Assembly: GCA_026708265.1 (NCBI GenBank)
Contig: JAPOVI010000070.1
Span: 1 to 64,000 of the forward strand
Length of the DNA: 64,000 nt
Reading direction: 5' to 3'
Source of the DNA: Acidobacteriota bacterium
Lineage (GTDB): Bacteria; Acidobacteriota; Vicinamibacteria; Vicinamibacterales; UBA8438
Shown piece after piece: positions 46,458 through 56,512 of the stretch. Numbering within the stretch: the stretch's first letter is position 1; each line of letters starts with the position of its first letter. Under the pieces are notes generated by a model that saw only the letters and a program-made list of their open reading frames with translations, did not search any database and had not been told where the DNA came from. The position numbers and the translations under genes are program-made.

Positions 46458-47511
46458 CGTCCGGCATGCTCCGCAGCCGACGGTCGACCGCCGCCGTGAC
46501 GTCTTCGACCGCGATCTCGTCGAGACAGCGCGCCGCACTGCGGCACGCGCGCACCATGCGACCGGCGGCCCCCGCGCCGCGGTCGTGCGCCGGACGGCAG
46601 CGGCACGCCGCGAACCGCGACACGACGACGTCGTCGGGCGACCATGGGCCGTTGCGCGCCGGATCGCTCGGGCCGTAGAGCCCGACCACCGGCGTCCCCA
46701 CCGCGGCCGCGACGTGCAGCGGACCGGTATCGCCGGAGACCATGACGGCAGCGGCCCGGGTCAGCGCGACGAGGTCCCGCAGGCGGGTGGGCGGCGCTGC
46801 CTCCGCGGCGCCGTCCGACGCAGCAACCACCGCCTCCGCCCGCTCCTCCTCCCCCGGTCCCCACAGCACGGCCGACGGCAGCCGGTGGGCGCGCCGCAAC
46901 CAGGATGCGACGGCTCCGTACCGCTCCGCCGGCCAGCACTTGCTCGCCCAGGCGGAGCTCGGATTGAGCAGCGCGAAGCGGCCGCTCCCGGCGCCGAGGC
47001 CGAGCCGGACGCGTGTCCGGGCCGGCGCCTCGGACGGCGCGGACTGCAGCGGAAACGTCCAGGCTCCGCCGTCCACGCCCAGGGGGGCCAGCAAGCCCAG
47101 ATTGCGCTCGACGACGTGCGTCGGGCGGCCGGGATCGGCCCGCTCGGTGTACAGCCACCGCGCCCAGCGCTCGCGCAAGTGGGGCGTCGCGAAGCCGACG
47201 ACGCGGGCGGCGCCGCTGCAGCGCGCCACGAGCGAGGACTTCCCGAGGCCCTGCGCGTCGAGCGCCACGTCGTAGCTCCGCCCGCGGAGCGTGCGGCAGC
47301 ATTCGGCGAGGGCGCGCAGGGCGGGGCGGCTGCGGGTACGGAGGACGACCACGCGGTCGAGCACCGGCACCAGGGCGAGCAGGTCGGCGCTCCGCTCGTC
47401 GACCACCCAGTCGATCACGCCGTCGGGGAACGCGCGCCGGAGGGCCGCCGCCAGCGGCAGCGTGTGGACCACGTCGCCGAGGGCGCTGAGCCGCACGATC
47501 AGCAGGCGCAT
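46450..47511 (-). CDS. waaC: Glycosyltransferase family 9 (lipopolysaccharide heptosyltransferase)
   Basis: 353 residues from ATG 47511. GT9 fold: N-terminal LIVRLSALGDVVHTLPLAAA, LDAQGLGKSSLVARC, and C-terminal donor site VSGDTGPLHVAAAVGTPVVG followed by LYGPSDP. Adds heptose to Kdo2-lipid A in the inner core. Which heptosyltransferase (I or II) is not certain, hence the symbol is provisional. Starts 8 nt after rfaE2. Confidence 0.85.
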   Translation of the reverse strand: MRLLIVRLSALGDVVHTLPLAAALRRAFPDGVIDWVVDERSADLLALVPVLDRVVVLRTRSRPALRALAECCRTLRGRSYDVALDAQGLGKSSLVARCSGAARVVGFATPHLRERWARWLYTERADPGRPTHVVERNLGLLAPLGVDGGAWTFPLQSAPSEAPARTRVRLGLGAGSGRFALLNPSSAWASKCWPAERYGAVASWLRRAHRLPSAVLWGPGEEERAEAVVAASDGAAEAAPPTRLRDLVALTRAAAVMVSGDTGPLHVAAAVGTPVVGLYGPSDPARNGPWSPDDVVVSRFAACRCRPAHDRGAGAAGRMVRACRSAARCLDEIAVEDVTAAVDRRLRSMPDDA

Positions 47512-47518
47512 CGCGGCC

Positions 47519-48016
47519 TTACTCCCGGCGGCCGATCCGCTCGACCAGATCGCGGGTGGAGTGCTCCTTCGGGTCGCCGACGATGGCGACGCGCCCGCCG
47601 TAGGACTCCACCACGGAACGCTCCGGCACGGTTTCCGCGGTGTAGTCGGTCCCCTTGCAGTGCACGTCCGGCCGGAGCGCCCGCAGCAGTCCCGCCACGG
47701 TGGGCGTCGTGAACACCACCACGTAGTCGACAACGCCGAGCGCCGCGACGATCTCCGCCCGCTCGGCCGCCGCCTGCACGGGCCGGCCGGCTCCCTTGAG
47801 CGCCGCCACCGTCGCATCGTCGTTGACGGCCACGATCAGCCGGTCGGCCTCCGCCGCGGAGCCCCGCAGATAGCGGACGTGGCCGACGTGCAGCAGGTCG
47901 AAGCAGCCGTTGGCCAGCGCCACCGTGCGGCCGGCGGCGCGGTCCGCGGCGACCAGCGCGCGCAGCCGATCCTCCGTGACGACCACGCCGCAGCGCTCAG
48001 GCACGCCCGTCCACAT
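47519..48016 (-). CDS. rfaE2: ADP-heptose synthase adenylyltransferase domain protein (RfaE2)
   Basis: 165 residues. Nucleotidyltransferase with [18 protein letters not shown] (HxGH) and [20 protein letters not shown], typical of the heptose-1-phosphate adenylyltransferase. Separate from its kinase partner, unlike the fused HldE of enterics. GTG/ATG 48016 overlaps the rfaE1 stop by 20 nt; a start near [11 protein letters not shown] would remove the overlap. Confidence 0.9.
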   Translation of the reverse strand: MWTGVPERCGVVVTEDRLRALVAADRAAGRTVALANGCFDLLHVGHVRYLRGSAAEADRLIVAVNDDATVAALKGAGRPVQAAAERAEIVAALGVVDYVVVFTTPTVAGLLRALRPDVHCKGTDYTAETVPERSVVESYGGRVAIVGDPKEHSTRDLVERIGRRE

Positions 48017-49085
48017 CCGCCCGCGCCGCGCCGTCGCAGAGGTCCGCCCGCACCGCGGCGGTCAGCTCGCTTGCCGCGACCGCCGCCGTCCCCCGCTTCG
48101 TCACCGCCACCCCGCCGGCGTAGTTGGCCAACCGGGCGGCGTCGGCCAGCGAGGCCCCGGCAGCGAGAGCGAGGGTCATGGCGGCGATGACGGTGTCTCC
48201 GGCCCCGGTCACGTCGGCCACCTCGTCGCTGCCGAAGATCGGGATGTGCACGGTTGGGCGCCGCGGCGCGAAGACGGCCATCCCCCGGCTCCCCCGCGTC
48301 ACGACGACCCCCTTCGCGCGCGTCCGCCGCAGGACCTCCCGTCCCGCGCGCTCCAGACGCTCCGGACCGTCCCCGATCGCGGTGCCCAGCGCCTGCTCCA
48401 CCTCGGACTCGTTCGGGGTGCAGGCCGTGCACCCGCGGTAGGCCAGCAGGTCGTGGCGCGAGTCGACCAGGACGGGCGGCGCCGGCCGCCGCCGCGCGAG
48501 CGAAGCCTGCAGGGCCGAGACCAGGGCGGGGGTCACCGCACCGTGTCCGTAGTCCGAGATCAGCACGGCGTGGCAGTCGGCGGCGGCGGCGATGGCGGCG
48601 CGCTCGAACGCGTCGCGGACCGCCGGGTCCGCCACGCCCGGCCCCTCCCGGTCGACCCGGACCACCTGCCGGTAGACCCCGTGCACGCCGCCGGCCAGCA
48701 CCCGGGTCTTGACGGGCGACCGGTAGGCGCGGGGCCGGACGACGTGCGACACGTCCACCCGAGGCCCGAGCCCGCGCTCCAGGCGGCGGTCGGCGTCGCC
48801 GCGCCCGACCAGAGCGACGAGGCAGGCCGCGCCGCCGAGCGACGCGACGTTGCGCGCGGCGTTGCCGGCCCCCCCGGGGGCTATGGCCGTCCGGTCGTGG
48901 GCCAGGATCAGGACGGGCGCTTCGCGCGATACCCGCGACACCCGCCCGTAGACGAACTCGTCGGCGATGACGTCACCGATGACCGCCGCCCGCACGTTCG
49001 GGAACCGCCCGACGAGGTCGGCGAGCCGCGGACCCCGGCCGTGCGCGTCGTCGCGAACGCCCGGGATCACGGCCGCTCGCACCAT
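47997..49085 (-). CDS. rfaE1: D-glycero-beta-D-manno-heptose-7-phosphate kinase (RfaE1)
   Basis: 362 residues, PfkB/ribokinase family: [49 protein letters not shown] and the anion hole [13 protein letters not shown]. Makes heptose bisphosphate for ADP-heptose. The start at 49085 gives ~28 residues before the family core, so a later start is possible. Confidence 0.9.
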   Translation of the reverse strand: MVRAAVIPGVRDDAHGRGPRLADLVGRFPNVRAAVIGDVIADEFVYGRVSRVSREAPVLILAHDRTAIAPGGAGNAARNVASLGGAACLVALVGRGDADRRLERGLGPRVDVSHVVRPRAYRSPVKTRVLAGGVHGVYRQVVRVDREGPGVADPAVRDAFERAAIAAAADCHAVLISDYGHGAVTPALVSALQASLARRRPAPPVLVDSRHDLLAYRGCTACTPNESEVEQALGTAIGDGPERLERAGREVLRRTRAKGVVVTRGSRGMAVFAPRRPTVHIPIFGSDEVADVTGAGDTVIAAMTLALAAGASLADAARLANYAGGVAVTKRGTAAVAASELTAAVRADLCDGAARADVDGRA

Positions 49086-49118
49086 CGAATCGCGGGGTCG
49101 GGCATCGGTGGCCGCAGT

Positions 49119-50036
49119 CTACCGCACCCCCTCCGCGTCCGAGGCGGCCCCGGGCCCGGCCGGCGCGCGCCAGCGGCGGTGCATCCAGAGCCAGAGGTGC
49201 GGGTAGCGCCGCACGTACGCCTCGAGGACGTCGGTGCAGCGCTGCGTGTAGGTGCGGACGGGGTCGGGATCGTCGGGCCCCGGCGGCTCGACGGGGGGCT
49301 CGTAGATCAGGCGGTATCGGCCGCGGGGCATCGGCAGCGCGAACACCGGGATGACGGGGGCCCCGGTGCGCAGCGCGAGGGCCGCGATGGCCGACGTGGT
49401 CGACGCCGGCCGGCGGAAGAAGGTGACCTCCACCGCGCTCCGGTCGTGCATGTGCTGGTCGATCATCATCCCGACCGACTCCCGCCGCTTGAGCGCGCCG
49501 AGCAGCCCGCGCACCGCGCCCCGGCGCGGGACGACGCGCGTCCCGGCGCGGCCCCGCAGGTGCTCGATCATCCGCTCCAGCAGGGGGTTGTCGAGCGTGC
49601 GGGCGACCATCACGATGGGGCCGAAGCGGTAGGCGTGCACGATCACCTGCAGCTCCCAGGAGCCGAAGTGGCCGGTGAAGTACATCACGCCGCGCCCCCG
49701 CGCCTCCGCGCGCTCGACGTGTGCCGCGCCCACGACCTCCACAAGCTCCAGCATGCGCTCCGGCCGCATCGCGCTGAAGTTGAGGAAGTCGACGACGTGC
49801 CGGCCGAACTGCTCGAACGTCGCCCGCAGGACGGCGCGGCACTCCCCGTCGCTGCGCGCGGGGAACGCGGCCCGCAGGTTGGCGACCGCGAGCTCCCGCC
49901 GGGGGCGGTGGAGCGCATGGAAGAGGCGGCCGAGGGCGGTGCCCAGCCCCAGGCTGAGCCGTCGCGGCAGCCAGCGGGCGACGTGGCGCACCGCCACCAC
50001 GGCGGCATGCTCCAGCCGGTGCCGCGCCCGCCTCAC
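49119..50036 (-). CDS. lpxL: Lipid A biosynthesis lauroyl acyltransferase (LpxL/HtrB type)
   Basis: 305 residues, lysophospholipid acyltransferase fold anchored at the inner membrane. The HX4D/E motif is HFGSWE; also PRRGAVRGLLGALKRRESVG and DQHMHDRSAVEVTFFRRPAS. Adds a secondary acyl chain to Kdo-lipid A. Overlaps the lpxK stop by 4 nt. Confidence 0.9.
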   Translation of the reverse strand: MRRARHRLEHAAVVAVRHVARWLPRRLSLGLGTALGRLFHALHRPRRELAVANLRAAFPARSDGECRAVLRATFEQFGRHVVDFLNFSAMRPERMLELVEVVGAAHVERAEARGRGVMYFTGHFGSWELQVIVHAYRFGPIVMVARTLDNPLLERMIEHLRGRAGTRVVPRRGAVRGLLGALKRRESVGMMIDQHMHDRSAVEVTFFRRPASTTSAIAALALRTGAPVIPVFALPMPRGRYRLIYEPPVEPPGPDDPDPVRTYTQRCTDVLEAYVRRYPHLWLWMHRRWRAPAGPGAASDAEGVR

Positions 50037-51103
50037 CGGCTCCCCGCCCGCGATTGCCGCGCGGCGCGCAGGCGGTCGACCAGCCAGCTCCGGAAACGCT
50101 CCGCCGGCTCGATCTCCACGCGGAGCGGGACGCTCGCCACCGGGACGGCGAACGGCGCCAGGGGACGCAACCGGACCATGTCCTTCTCCGTCGTCAGCAC
50201 CGCGTCGGCTGCGAGCTCCCCCGCCCGGCGCGCGACGCGCGCCACGTCCCGGGCCGAGAACCGATGGTGGTCGGCGAACGGCAGCAGCGCCGCCACGTCA
50301 TACCCGGCCGCGCGCACGTCGTCGGCGAACGCGGCGGGATGGGCGATGCCGGCCACGACCACCACCCGCGCGCCGCTCGGCACGTTGGCCGCCGCGTCGA
50401 GCGCAACCGCCGGCTCCGGCGCAGGAGCAGGCTCGCGCGCAGGCGGCAGCTCGAGGACCGGCGTTCCGAGCCGGCGCGCCAGCCGGAAGACGGGGCCGGC
50501 GCCGAACCGACCGGCCAGCGACGCGGCCCGCGCGAGCGACGGCGCCTCGACGAGCAGGGCGTCGGCCAGGTTCGCGGTGTCCGGGTGCTCCCTGAGCCTT
50601 CCCGCCGGGAGCGTCCGGCGCTCGACCGCGTCGGCTGCCCCGATCACGACGAGATCCACGTCGCGGTCGAGCGCCAGGTGCTGGAAGCCGTCGTCGAGCA
50701 CGTGCACGGTGACGTCGAAGCGCTCCTCGGCCAGCCGGCCCGCGCGGTGGCGGTCCGCGCAGACCAGAACGCACGCCCCCGGGAGCCGTTCGGCCAGCAT
50801 CAGCGGCTCGTCTCCGGCCTCGTCGACGCCGGCGCGGACCCCGTCCGGATCGCGCACCACGACCACACCGGCAGGGCGGGCGGCGCGCCCGTAGCCGCGG
50901 CTCAGGACGGCGGGCCGCTCGCCCAGCCGCGCAAGGAGCTCGGCGACGTGCGCGGCGACCGGCGTCTTGCCGCTGCCCCCGACGGCGAGGGCGCCCACGC
51001 TGATCACCGGCCGCCCGAGGCGCCGCCGGGCGGCGGGGCGGCTGGCGTACCAGCGCCGACGTTGCCGGGCGGCCGCGCCGTAGAGGGTGCTGAGAAGCCT
51101 CAT
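50033..51103 (-). CDS. lpxK: Tetraacyldisaccharide 4'-kinase
   Basis: 356 residues from ATG 51103, overlapping the waaA stop (ATGA). P-loop VGALAVGGSGKTPVAAH, then PAVLSRGYGR and VHVLDDGFQHLALDRDVDLV, the LpxK signatures. Phosphorylates the 4' position of the lipid A precursor. A longer open frame upstream is only the shadow of waaA. Confidence 0.93.
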   Translation of the reverse strand: MRLLSTLYGAAARQRRRWYASRPAARRRLGRPVISVGALAVGGSGKTPVAAHVAELLARLGERPAVLSRGYGRAARPAGVVVVRDPDGVRAGVDEAGDEPLMLAERLPGACVLVCADRHRAGRLAEERFDVTVHVLDDGFQHLALDRDVDLVVIGAADAVERRTLPAGRLREHPDTANLADALLVEAPSLARAASLAGRFGAGPVFRLARRLGTPVLELPPAREPAPAPEPAVALDAAANVPSGARVVVVAGIAHPAAFADDVRAAGYDVAALLPFADHHRFSARDVARVARRAGELAADAVLTTEKDMVRLRPLAPFAVPVASVPLRVEIEPAERFRSWLVDRLRAARQSRAGSR

Positions 51104-52419
51104 GATTCGGCCGCGGAGCCCCCCGCCGGAACGCCCGGCGGCAGCAGCTCCGCGACGGCGGCCAGCGTACGCGAGGTGGCGCCGCGGTGCGCGTCGACCA
51201 CCGCCCGCGCCGCGCTGCCCAGGCGCCGGCAACGCGCGGGATCGTCGAGCAGGGCGGCCACCTCGGTCTCGAGCTCGACCGCGCTCCGCACCTGCACGGC
51301 GGCGTCCCGGGCCACGAAGAGGCGGGCGATCTCCGCGAAGCTCTCCATGTGCGGTCCGAACAGGATCGCCTTCCCGACGGCGGCCGGCTCCAGGATGTTG
51401 TGCCCGCCCGCGGGCACCAGGCTGCCCCCCACGAAGACGCACGACGCCGCCTCGTACACGTAGGGCAACTCGCCGATCGTGTCGAGGACGACGACGTCCG
51501 CATCGCCGCCCCCGTCGCCGGCCAGCGACGTCCGGCGCACCACCCGGTGGCCGGCTGCGACGGCGATCCGGGTCGCCTCCGCGAAGCGCTCGGGGTGCCG
51601 CGGGGCCAGGATGAGCAGGGTGCCGCGGTGGCCCTCGCGCGCCCGGGCGAAGGCCCGGAGGACGGGCTCCTCCTCCCCCCGCAGGGTGCTGGCCGCCACC
51701 ACCACCGGCCGCCCCCCGGCCACCGGGAGGCTGGCCAGCACGGGATGCGGGGCGCCGCGGACCGCCGTCGCCGCGACGGGCGCATCGAACTTGAGGCTTC
51801 CCGTGACCGAGATCCGCCCGGCGTCCGCGCCGAGCGCCTCGAACCAGCGCCCCCATTGCTCCGTCTGCACGCAGATGCGGTCGAGGTCGCCCACCACGCG
51901 GCGCATGAACCGGCCGGCCCGGCGGTAGCCGCGGAACGAGCGGGCCGTCAGCCGGCCGTTGGCGAGGGCGGTGCGGACGCCGCGGCGACGGCACGCCCGC
52001 AGCAGGTTCGGCCAGATCTCGGTGTCGACCACGATCAGCAGATCGGGCGCCGCGCGGTCCAGGGTGCGCGCCACGAACCGCGGCAGGTCGAACGGGGCGT
52101 AGAACGTCGCATCGACCAGATCGCCCAGCCCGCGCGCGACCTGCTGCCCGGTGGCGGTCGTCGTCGAGAGCAGCCGGCGGTGTCCCGGATAGGCATCCCG
52201 CAACGCCGCGAGGAGCGGGCGGGCGGCGAGGGTCTCGCCGACCGAGACCGCATGAACCCAGATGGACGGGCGACGCTCCGGATTGACCGCGCACGGCAGC
52301 CGGCCGCAGCGCTGGCCCAGGTCCCCGAGCGCCTTGCCGCGCCACCAGACTCCCCAGGCGACGGACGGCAGTCGGAACAGGACGTAGAGGAGCAGCAACG
52401 CGTCGTACAGCAGGTACAT
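51100..52419 (-). CDS. waaA: 3-deoxy-D-manno-octulosonic acid transferase
   Basis: 439 residues from ATG 52419. N-terminal membrane anchor YDALLLLYVLFRLPSVAWG, then IWVHAVSVGETLAARPLLAA with the catalytic Glu in SVGE, and C-terminal FVGGSLVPAGGHNILEPAA typical of KdtA. Transfers Kdo to lipid A. First gene of the minus-strand LPS operon. Confidence 0.94.
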   Translation of the reverse strand: MYLLYDALLLLYVLFRLPSVAWGVWWRGKALGDLGQRCGRLPCAVNPERRPSIWVHAVSVGETLAARPLLAALRDAYPGHRRLLSTTTATGQQVARGLGDLVDATFYAPFDLPRFVARTLDRAAPDLLIVVDTEIWPNLLRACRRRGVRTALANGRLTARSFRGYRRAGRFMRRVVGDLDRICVQTEQWGRWFEALGADAGRISVTGSLKFDAPVAATAVRGAPHPVLASLPVAGGRPVVVAASTLRGEEEPVLRAFARAREGHRGTLLILAPRHPERFAEATRIAVAAGHRVVRRTSLAGDGGGDADVVVLDTIGELPYVYEAASCVFVGGSLVPAGGHNILEPAAVGKAILFGPHMESFAEIARLFVARDAAVQVRSAVELETEVAALLDDPARCRRLGSAARAVVDAHRGATSRTLAAVAELLPPGVPAGGSAAES

Positions 52420-52460
52420 CGGCGACCGGCGCGCGGGAGGCTGCCGACCCAGGGACTTGC

Positions 52461-52609
52461 GCCGCGGCTCGCACTTCGTTGGCGTTCCGCGTCCGAAGCT
52501 CCTAGCGCCGCCAACCCGTCGCAGGCTCCGGGTCGGCCCCAGCCCCACCGACCTATGAGCTTCGGCCGCGGCTCGCACTTCGTTGGCGTTCCGCGTCCGA
52601 AGCTCCTAG
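52461..52609. repeat. Two identical 45-bp direct repeats in the waaA-gap divergent region
   Basis: GCCGCGGCTCGCACTTCGTT and the next 25 bp, ending CCGAAGCTCCTAG, occur identically at 52461-52505 and 52565-52609, 104 bp apart. They occupy the promoter space of both operons. The inverse of the 3' end (CTAGGAGCTT) recurs at 57427. Confidence 0.85.
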
Positions 52610-52692
52610 AATAGCCTGTTTGGGCCGGTGTCGGCGGGCCCCACCCGGGGGGACGGACGGGCTCCAGGCAATCCCGCTTCGAGAGGACGGAC

Positions 52693-53727
52693 ATGGGAAT
52701 CAGGGTCGGCATCAACGGATTCGGGCGCATCGGACGCAACGTGATGCGCGCCGCGCTGCGGGACACGGCGGCGGGCGACGAGGTCTCGTTCGTCGCGGTC
52801 AACGACATCACGAGCGCGGAGACGCTCGCGCACCTTCTCAAGTACGACTCGGTGCTCGGCAACCTCGAAGAAGACGTCGCCGTCGACGGTGACGGGCTGC
52901 GGGTCGGCGACCGCCGCTTCCGCGTGCTGTCGGAGCGCGACCCGGCCAACCTGCCGTGGGGCGATCTCGGGGTCGACATCGTGGTCGAATCGACCGGCTT
53001 CTTCACGAAGCGCGACGATGCGGCGCGCCACCTGGCGGGCGGGGCGAAGAAGGTCATCATCTCCGCCCCCGCCAAGGGACCGGACCTGACTGTCGTCCTC
53101 GGCGTCAACGACGACCGCTACGACCCGACCCGGCACCACATCATCTCGAATGCCTCGTGCACGACCAACTGCCTCGCGCCGGTCGCGAAGGTGCTCCACG
53201 AGCAGTTCGGCCTGCGCCGCGGCTGGATGACCACCGTCCACTCCTACACCAACGACCAGAAGCTGCTCGACCTCCCCCACAAGGACCTCCGCCGGGCGCG
53301 CGCCGCCGGGGTGTCGATGATCCCGACGACGACCGGCGCCGCGGTGGCCGTGGGCGAGGTGCTGCCGGAGCTCAAGGGCAAGCTCGACGGCATCGCGATG
53401 CGGGTACCGACGCCGAACGTGTCGGTGGTCGACCTCGTCGCGCAGGTCGAGCGCGCCGCCACGCCGGAGGCGGTGAACGGCGCCTTCCGGTCCGCCGCCG
53501 AAGGCCCGCTGGCCGGCATCCTGCAGCTCTCGACCGAGCCCCTGGTGTCCATCGACTTCAAGGGCAATCCGCACTCGTCGATCGTCGACGCGTCGTACAC
53601 CAAGGTGCTGGAGGACGACTTCGTCAAAGTGCTGGCGTGGTACGACAACGAGTGGGGCTACTCGTCGCGCTGCATCGACCTCATCCGCGCCATGGCCGCC
53701 AAGGGATTCCAGGAGTCTGCGCCGTAG
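52693..53727 (+). CDS. gap: Type I glyceraldehyde-3-phosphate dehydrogenase
   Basis: 344 residues. NAD site [17 protein letters not shown], catalytic C156 in [13 protein letters not shown], and C-terminal [15 protein letters not shown]. The residue after the second strand suggests no special NADP preference that I can judge. GAGAGGACGG ribosome site. First gene of gap-pgk-tpiA-secG. Confidence 0.97.
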   Translation: MGIRVGINGFGRIGRNVMRAALRDTAAGDEVSFVAVNDITSAETLAHLLKYDSVLGNLEEDVAVDGDGLRVGDRRFRVLSERDPANLPWGDLGVDIVVESTGFFTKRDDAARHLAGGAKKVIISAPAKGPDLTVVLGVNDDRYDPTRHHIISNASCTTNCLAPVAKVLHEQFGLRRGWMTTVHSYTNDQKLLDLPHKDLRRARAAGVSMIPTTTGAAVAVGEVLPELKGKLDGIAMRVPTPNVSVVDLVAQVERAATPEAVNGAFRSAAEGPLAGILQLSTEPLVSIDFKGNPHSSIVDASYTKVLEDDFVKVLAWYDNEWGYSSRCIDLIRAMAAKGFQESAP

Positions 53728-53797
53728 GACGTGCCATGCGGAACTCCCGTGCCCGCGCAGACTCCCGACGCGCCCGTCAGGGCGCTCCCGGGACGCC

Positions 53798-55006
53798 TTG
53801 ACGCAGGCCGTGCCCAAGCGCTCCATCCGCGACCTCGACCTGGCCGGCCGGCGCGTATTCGTGCGCGTCGACTTCAACGTGCCGCTGGCCGGCGGCCGGG
53901 TGGCGGACGACACGCGCATCCGCGCCGCGCTCCCGACGCTGCGGCTGGCCCTGGAGCGGGGCGCCGCGCTGGTCCTGGCCTCGCACCTCGGGCGGCCCAA
54001 GGGGACCGTCAAGCCCGCCCTCGGCCTCGCCCCGGTCGCGGCGCGGCTCGGGGAGCTGCTCGGCCGGCCGGTGACCCTGGCCGGGGACGCCATCGGCGCC
54101 GAGGCCCGCCGCGCGATCGCGGACGCCGGCGCGGGCGGCGTCACCCTGCTGGAGAACCTCCGCTTCCATGCCGGGGAGGAACGGAACGACCCGGACTTCG
54201 CCCGCGAGCTCGCGGCGCCGGTCGACGTCTACGTGAACGACGCGTTCGGCGCGGCCCACCGGGCGCACGCCTCCACGACGGGCATCGTGCCGCTCGTCGC
54301 CGACGCGGGCGCCGGCCTGCTGCTGGCGAGCGAGCTGGAGCACCTCGGCGCATTGCTCGCGTCGCCGGCGAGGCCCTTCACGGCGGTGCTCGGCGGCGCC
54401 AAGGTGTCCGGCAAGCTGGAGGTGATCGAGAACCTCCTCGGACGGGTCGACGCACTGCTCGTCGGCGGCGCCATGGCCTACACCTTCTTCGCGGCGCGCG
54501 GCCTGCCGGTCGGGGGCTCGCTGGTCGAGCCCGACCTGCTCGACGCCACCCGCCGCATCGAGCGGAGCGCGGCCGAGCGCGGCGTGCTCCTGACCCTGCC
54601 CGCCGACCACGTGGTAGCCGATCGCCTGGACGCGGGCGCCGCCCACGAGGAGCTGGCCGTCGACGACCCGGCCATCGGCACCCGTATCGGGGTGGACATC
54701 GGCGCACGCGCGCGGCAGGCGTTCGCGGCGGCAATCGCCGGCTCCCGGACCGTCGTCTGGAACGGTCCCCTGGGCGTGTTCGAGATCGACGCGTTCAACG
54801 CCGGCACGATGGCAGTCGCCCACGCCGTGGCCGACTGCGCCGGCACGACCGTCATCGGCGGCGGCGATTCGGTGGCCGCCGTCGCGCGGGCGGGAGTGAG
54901 CGACCGCATCACGCACATCTCGACCGGAGGCGGCGCATCGCTCGAGTTCCTCGGCGGCCGGACGCTGCCCGGGGTGGCCGCGCTGCCCGATGCTGCCCGC
55001 CCCTGA
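53798..55006 (+). CDS. pgk: Phosphoglycerate kinase
   Basis: 402 residues from TTG 53798; GTG 53810 ([11 protein letters not shown]) is at least as likely. N-terminal [52 protein letters not shown]-terminal nucleotide site [15 protein letters not shown]. Converts 1,3-bisphosphoglycerate and ADP to 3-phosphoglycerate and ATP. Confidence 0.97.
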   Translation: MTQAVPKRSIRDLDLAGRRVFVRVDFNVPLAGGRVADDTRIRAALPTLRLALERGAALVLASHLGRPKGTVKPALGLAPVAARLGELLGRPVTLAGDAIGAEARRAIADAGAGGVTLLENLRFHAGEERNDPDFARELAAPVDVYVNDAFGAAHRAHASTTGIVPLVADAGAGLLLASELEHLGALLASPARPFTAVLGGAKVSGKLEVIENLLGRVDALLVGGAMAYTFFAARGLPVGGSLVEPDLLDATRRIERSAAERGVLLTLPADHVVADRLDAGAAHEELAVDDPAIGTRIGVDIGARARQAFAAAIAGSRTVVWNGPLGVFEIDAFNAGTMAVAHAVADCAGTTVIGGGDSVAAVARAGVSDRITHISTGGGASLEFLGGRTLPGVAALPDAARP

Positions 55007-55110
55007 CGGGGCGCGTCGGGAGCTTTCGCGGGCGCGAAACTCCTGCGCACCGCTGACGGGGCGCGCGCCACGAATCTGCCGCCGGCCGCGAAAGGAGACC
55101 GGCCCGACTC

Positions 55111-55896
55111 ATGAGGACACCGCTGCTCGCCGCCAACTGGAAGATGCACAAGACGGTGCCGGAGGCCGTCGCCTTCGTGAAGGCGTTCGCCCCCCGGGTG
55201 GCCGCCGTCATGGATGCCGACATCGTTCTCGCGCCGCCGTTCACGGCCCTGGGCGCGGTGGCGGACGCCTGCCGGGGTACGCGGATCGCGGTCGCCGGGC
55301 AGAACCTTCACTGGCCTTCCGAGGGGGCGTTCACCGGCGAGGTCAGCGCGGGGATGCTGTCCGGCGCCGGGGCCAGCCACGTCATCCTCGGGCATTCCGA
55401 GCGGCGCCAGCTCTTCGGGGAGGACGACGCACTGGTCGCACGCAAGACGCGCGCCGCGCTCGACGCCGGGCTGACGCCGATCGTCTGCGTCGGGGAGACC
55501 CTCGACCAGCGGGAGGCGGGCGAGACGCCGGCCGTGCTCGCCCGCCAGATGGAGGGGAGCCTGGCCGGCGTGACAGCGGCCGAGCTCGCCGCCCTCGTCG
55601 TCGCCTACGAGCCGGTGTGGGCGATCGGCACCGGGCGCACCGCGACGCCCGACCAGGCCCAGGACGCGCACGCGCACATCCGGCGCTGCCTCGCCGGTCT
55701 CGGCGGCGCGGGGGCTGCGGAGGCGTGCCGTCTCCTTTACGGGGGGAGCGTCAAGCCGGCCAATGCGGAGGCGATCTCCGGCCGGGCGGACGTCGACGGC
55801 GCCCTCGTCGGCGGCGCGAGCCTCGATCCCGCCAGCTTCGCCGAGATCGTGGCCGCGGCCCGGCGGGCGGCGGGGCGCCAGAAGCCTGCACAGTAG
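55111..55896 (+). CDS. tpiA: Triosephosphate isomerase
   Basis: 261 residues. K11 in AANWKMHK, H95 in [10 protein letters not shown]167 in [10 protein letters not shown] and phosphate loop [10 protein letters not shown] are all in place. AAAGGAGA-type ribosome site upstream. Confidence 0.97.
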   Translation: MRTPLLAANWKMHKTVPEAVAFVKAFAPRVAAVMDADIVLAPPFTALGAVADACRGTRIAVAGQNLHWPSEGAFTGEVSAGMLSGAGASHVILGHSERRQLFGEDDALVARKTRAALDAGLTPIVCVGETLDQREAGETPAVLARQMEGSLAGVTAAELAALVVAYEPVWAIGTGRTATPDQAQDAHAHIRRCLAGLGGAGAAEACRLLYGGSVKPANAEAISGRADVDGALVGGASLDPASFAEIVAAARRAAGRQKPAQ

Positions 55897-55908
55897 ACGA
55901 ACGGCGAG

Positions 55909-55937
55909 CTAGGAATCTGCGCCGCAGAACCGGCGAC
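55909..55937 (+). repeat. Right-part small repeat (CTAGGAATCTGCGCCGCAG type)
   Basis: CTAGGAATCTGCGCCGCAGA then ACCGGCGAC. Similar elements are at 57427-57446 and 61737-61773. None occurs left of 46.3 kb. Confidence 0.6.
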
Positions 55938-56018
55938 ACGGGACTTCGCGCAAGCGCGACCCGCTGCATCGCGCATTCGGCCGGCGACGCAAGCTCCCAG
56001 GAGGTATAATCACTCGCT

Positions 56019-56357
56019 ATGCTGGGCATGGTAGTCACCGGTGTGTACGTCGTCGTGTGCCTGTTGCTCGTGCTGATCGTGCTCCTGCAGCAGGGCAAGG
56101 GCGGCGACGTGGCGGCGGCGTTCGGCGGGGGGGGCGGCACGCAGGCCGCGTTCGGCGCGCGCTCCGGCGCCACCGTCCTCACGCGCGCCACCACCGTCCT
56201 CGGCGCGATGTTCATGATCGGCGCGCTCGTGCTCGCCATCATGGGCCAGCAGGAGCCCGGGTCGGTCGTGAGCGGGGTCGAGTCGGCGGACGTCACCGCG
56301 GCCGAGACGGTGCCGGCGCCTCCGGCGGGCGGCACGCCGGACCAGGAGCCGCAGTAG
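56019..56357 (+). CDS. secG: Preprotein translocase subunit SecG
   Basis: 112 residues: TM1 VVTGVYVVVCLLLVLIVLLQ, QGKGGDVAAAFGGGG (the SecG cytoplasmic loop), TM2 ATTVLGAMFMIGALVLAIM, then a Pro/Ala-rich tail. Auxiliary subunit of the SecYEG channel. Directly before tRNA-Leu. Confidence 0.93.
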   Translation: MLGMVVTGVYVVVCLLLVLIVLLQQGKGGDVAAAFGGGGGTQAAFGARSGATVLTRATTVLGAMFMIGALVLAIMGQQEPGSVVSGVESADVTAAETVPAPPAGGTPDQEPQ

Positions 56358-56404
56358 CGGGCGGCGGACGCGCCCGCGACGGCGTCCTCGCTCCCCATCC
56401 ACTT

Positions 56405-56489
56405 GCGGAAGTGGCGGAACTGGCAGACGCACCAGCTTGAGGGGCTGGCGAGCCGAAGGCTCATGGGGGTTCAAATCCCCCCTTCCGCA
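56405..56489 (+). tRNA. tRNA-Leu (anticodon GAG)
   Basis: Acceptor GCGGAAG pairs with CTTCCGC; anticodon stem CCAGC/GCTGG with loop TTGAGGG gives GAG; long variable arm (GCGAGCCGAAGGCTCAT) as in class II tRNAs; T-arm GGGGGTTCAAATCCCCC. CCA is encoded (56490-56492). Confidence 0.97.
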
Positions 56490-56512
56490 CCACCATCGCT
56501 TCGAGGAAGCCC

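Noticed and set aside
45817-47712. Plus-strand open frame of 631 codons across the junction
   Set aside because: Antisense to the flavoprotein fragment, heptosyltransferase and rfaE2; no domain signature.
47910-50894. Plus-strand open frame of 994 codons
   Set aside because: Antisense to rfaE1, lpxL and lpxK; composition (Arg/Ala/Pro) is typical of a GC shadow.
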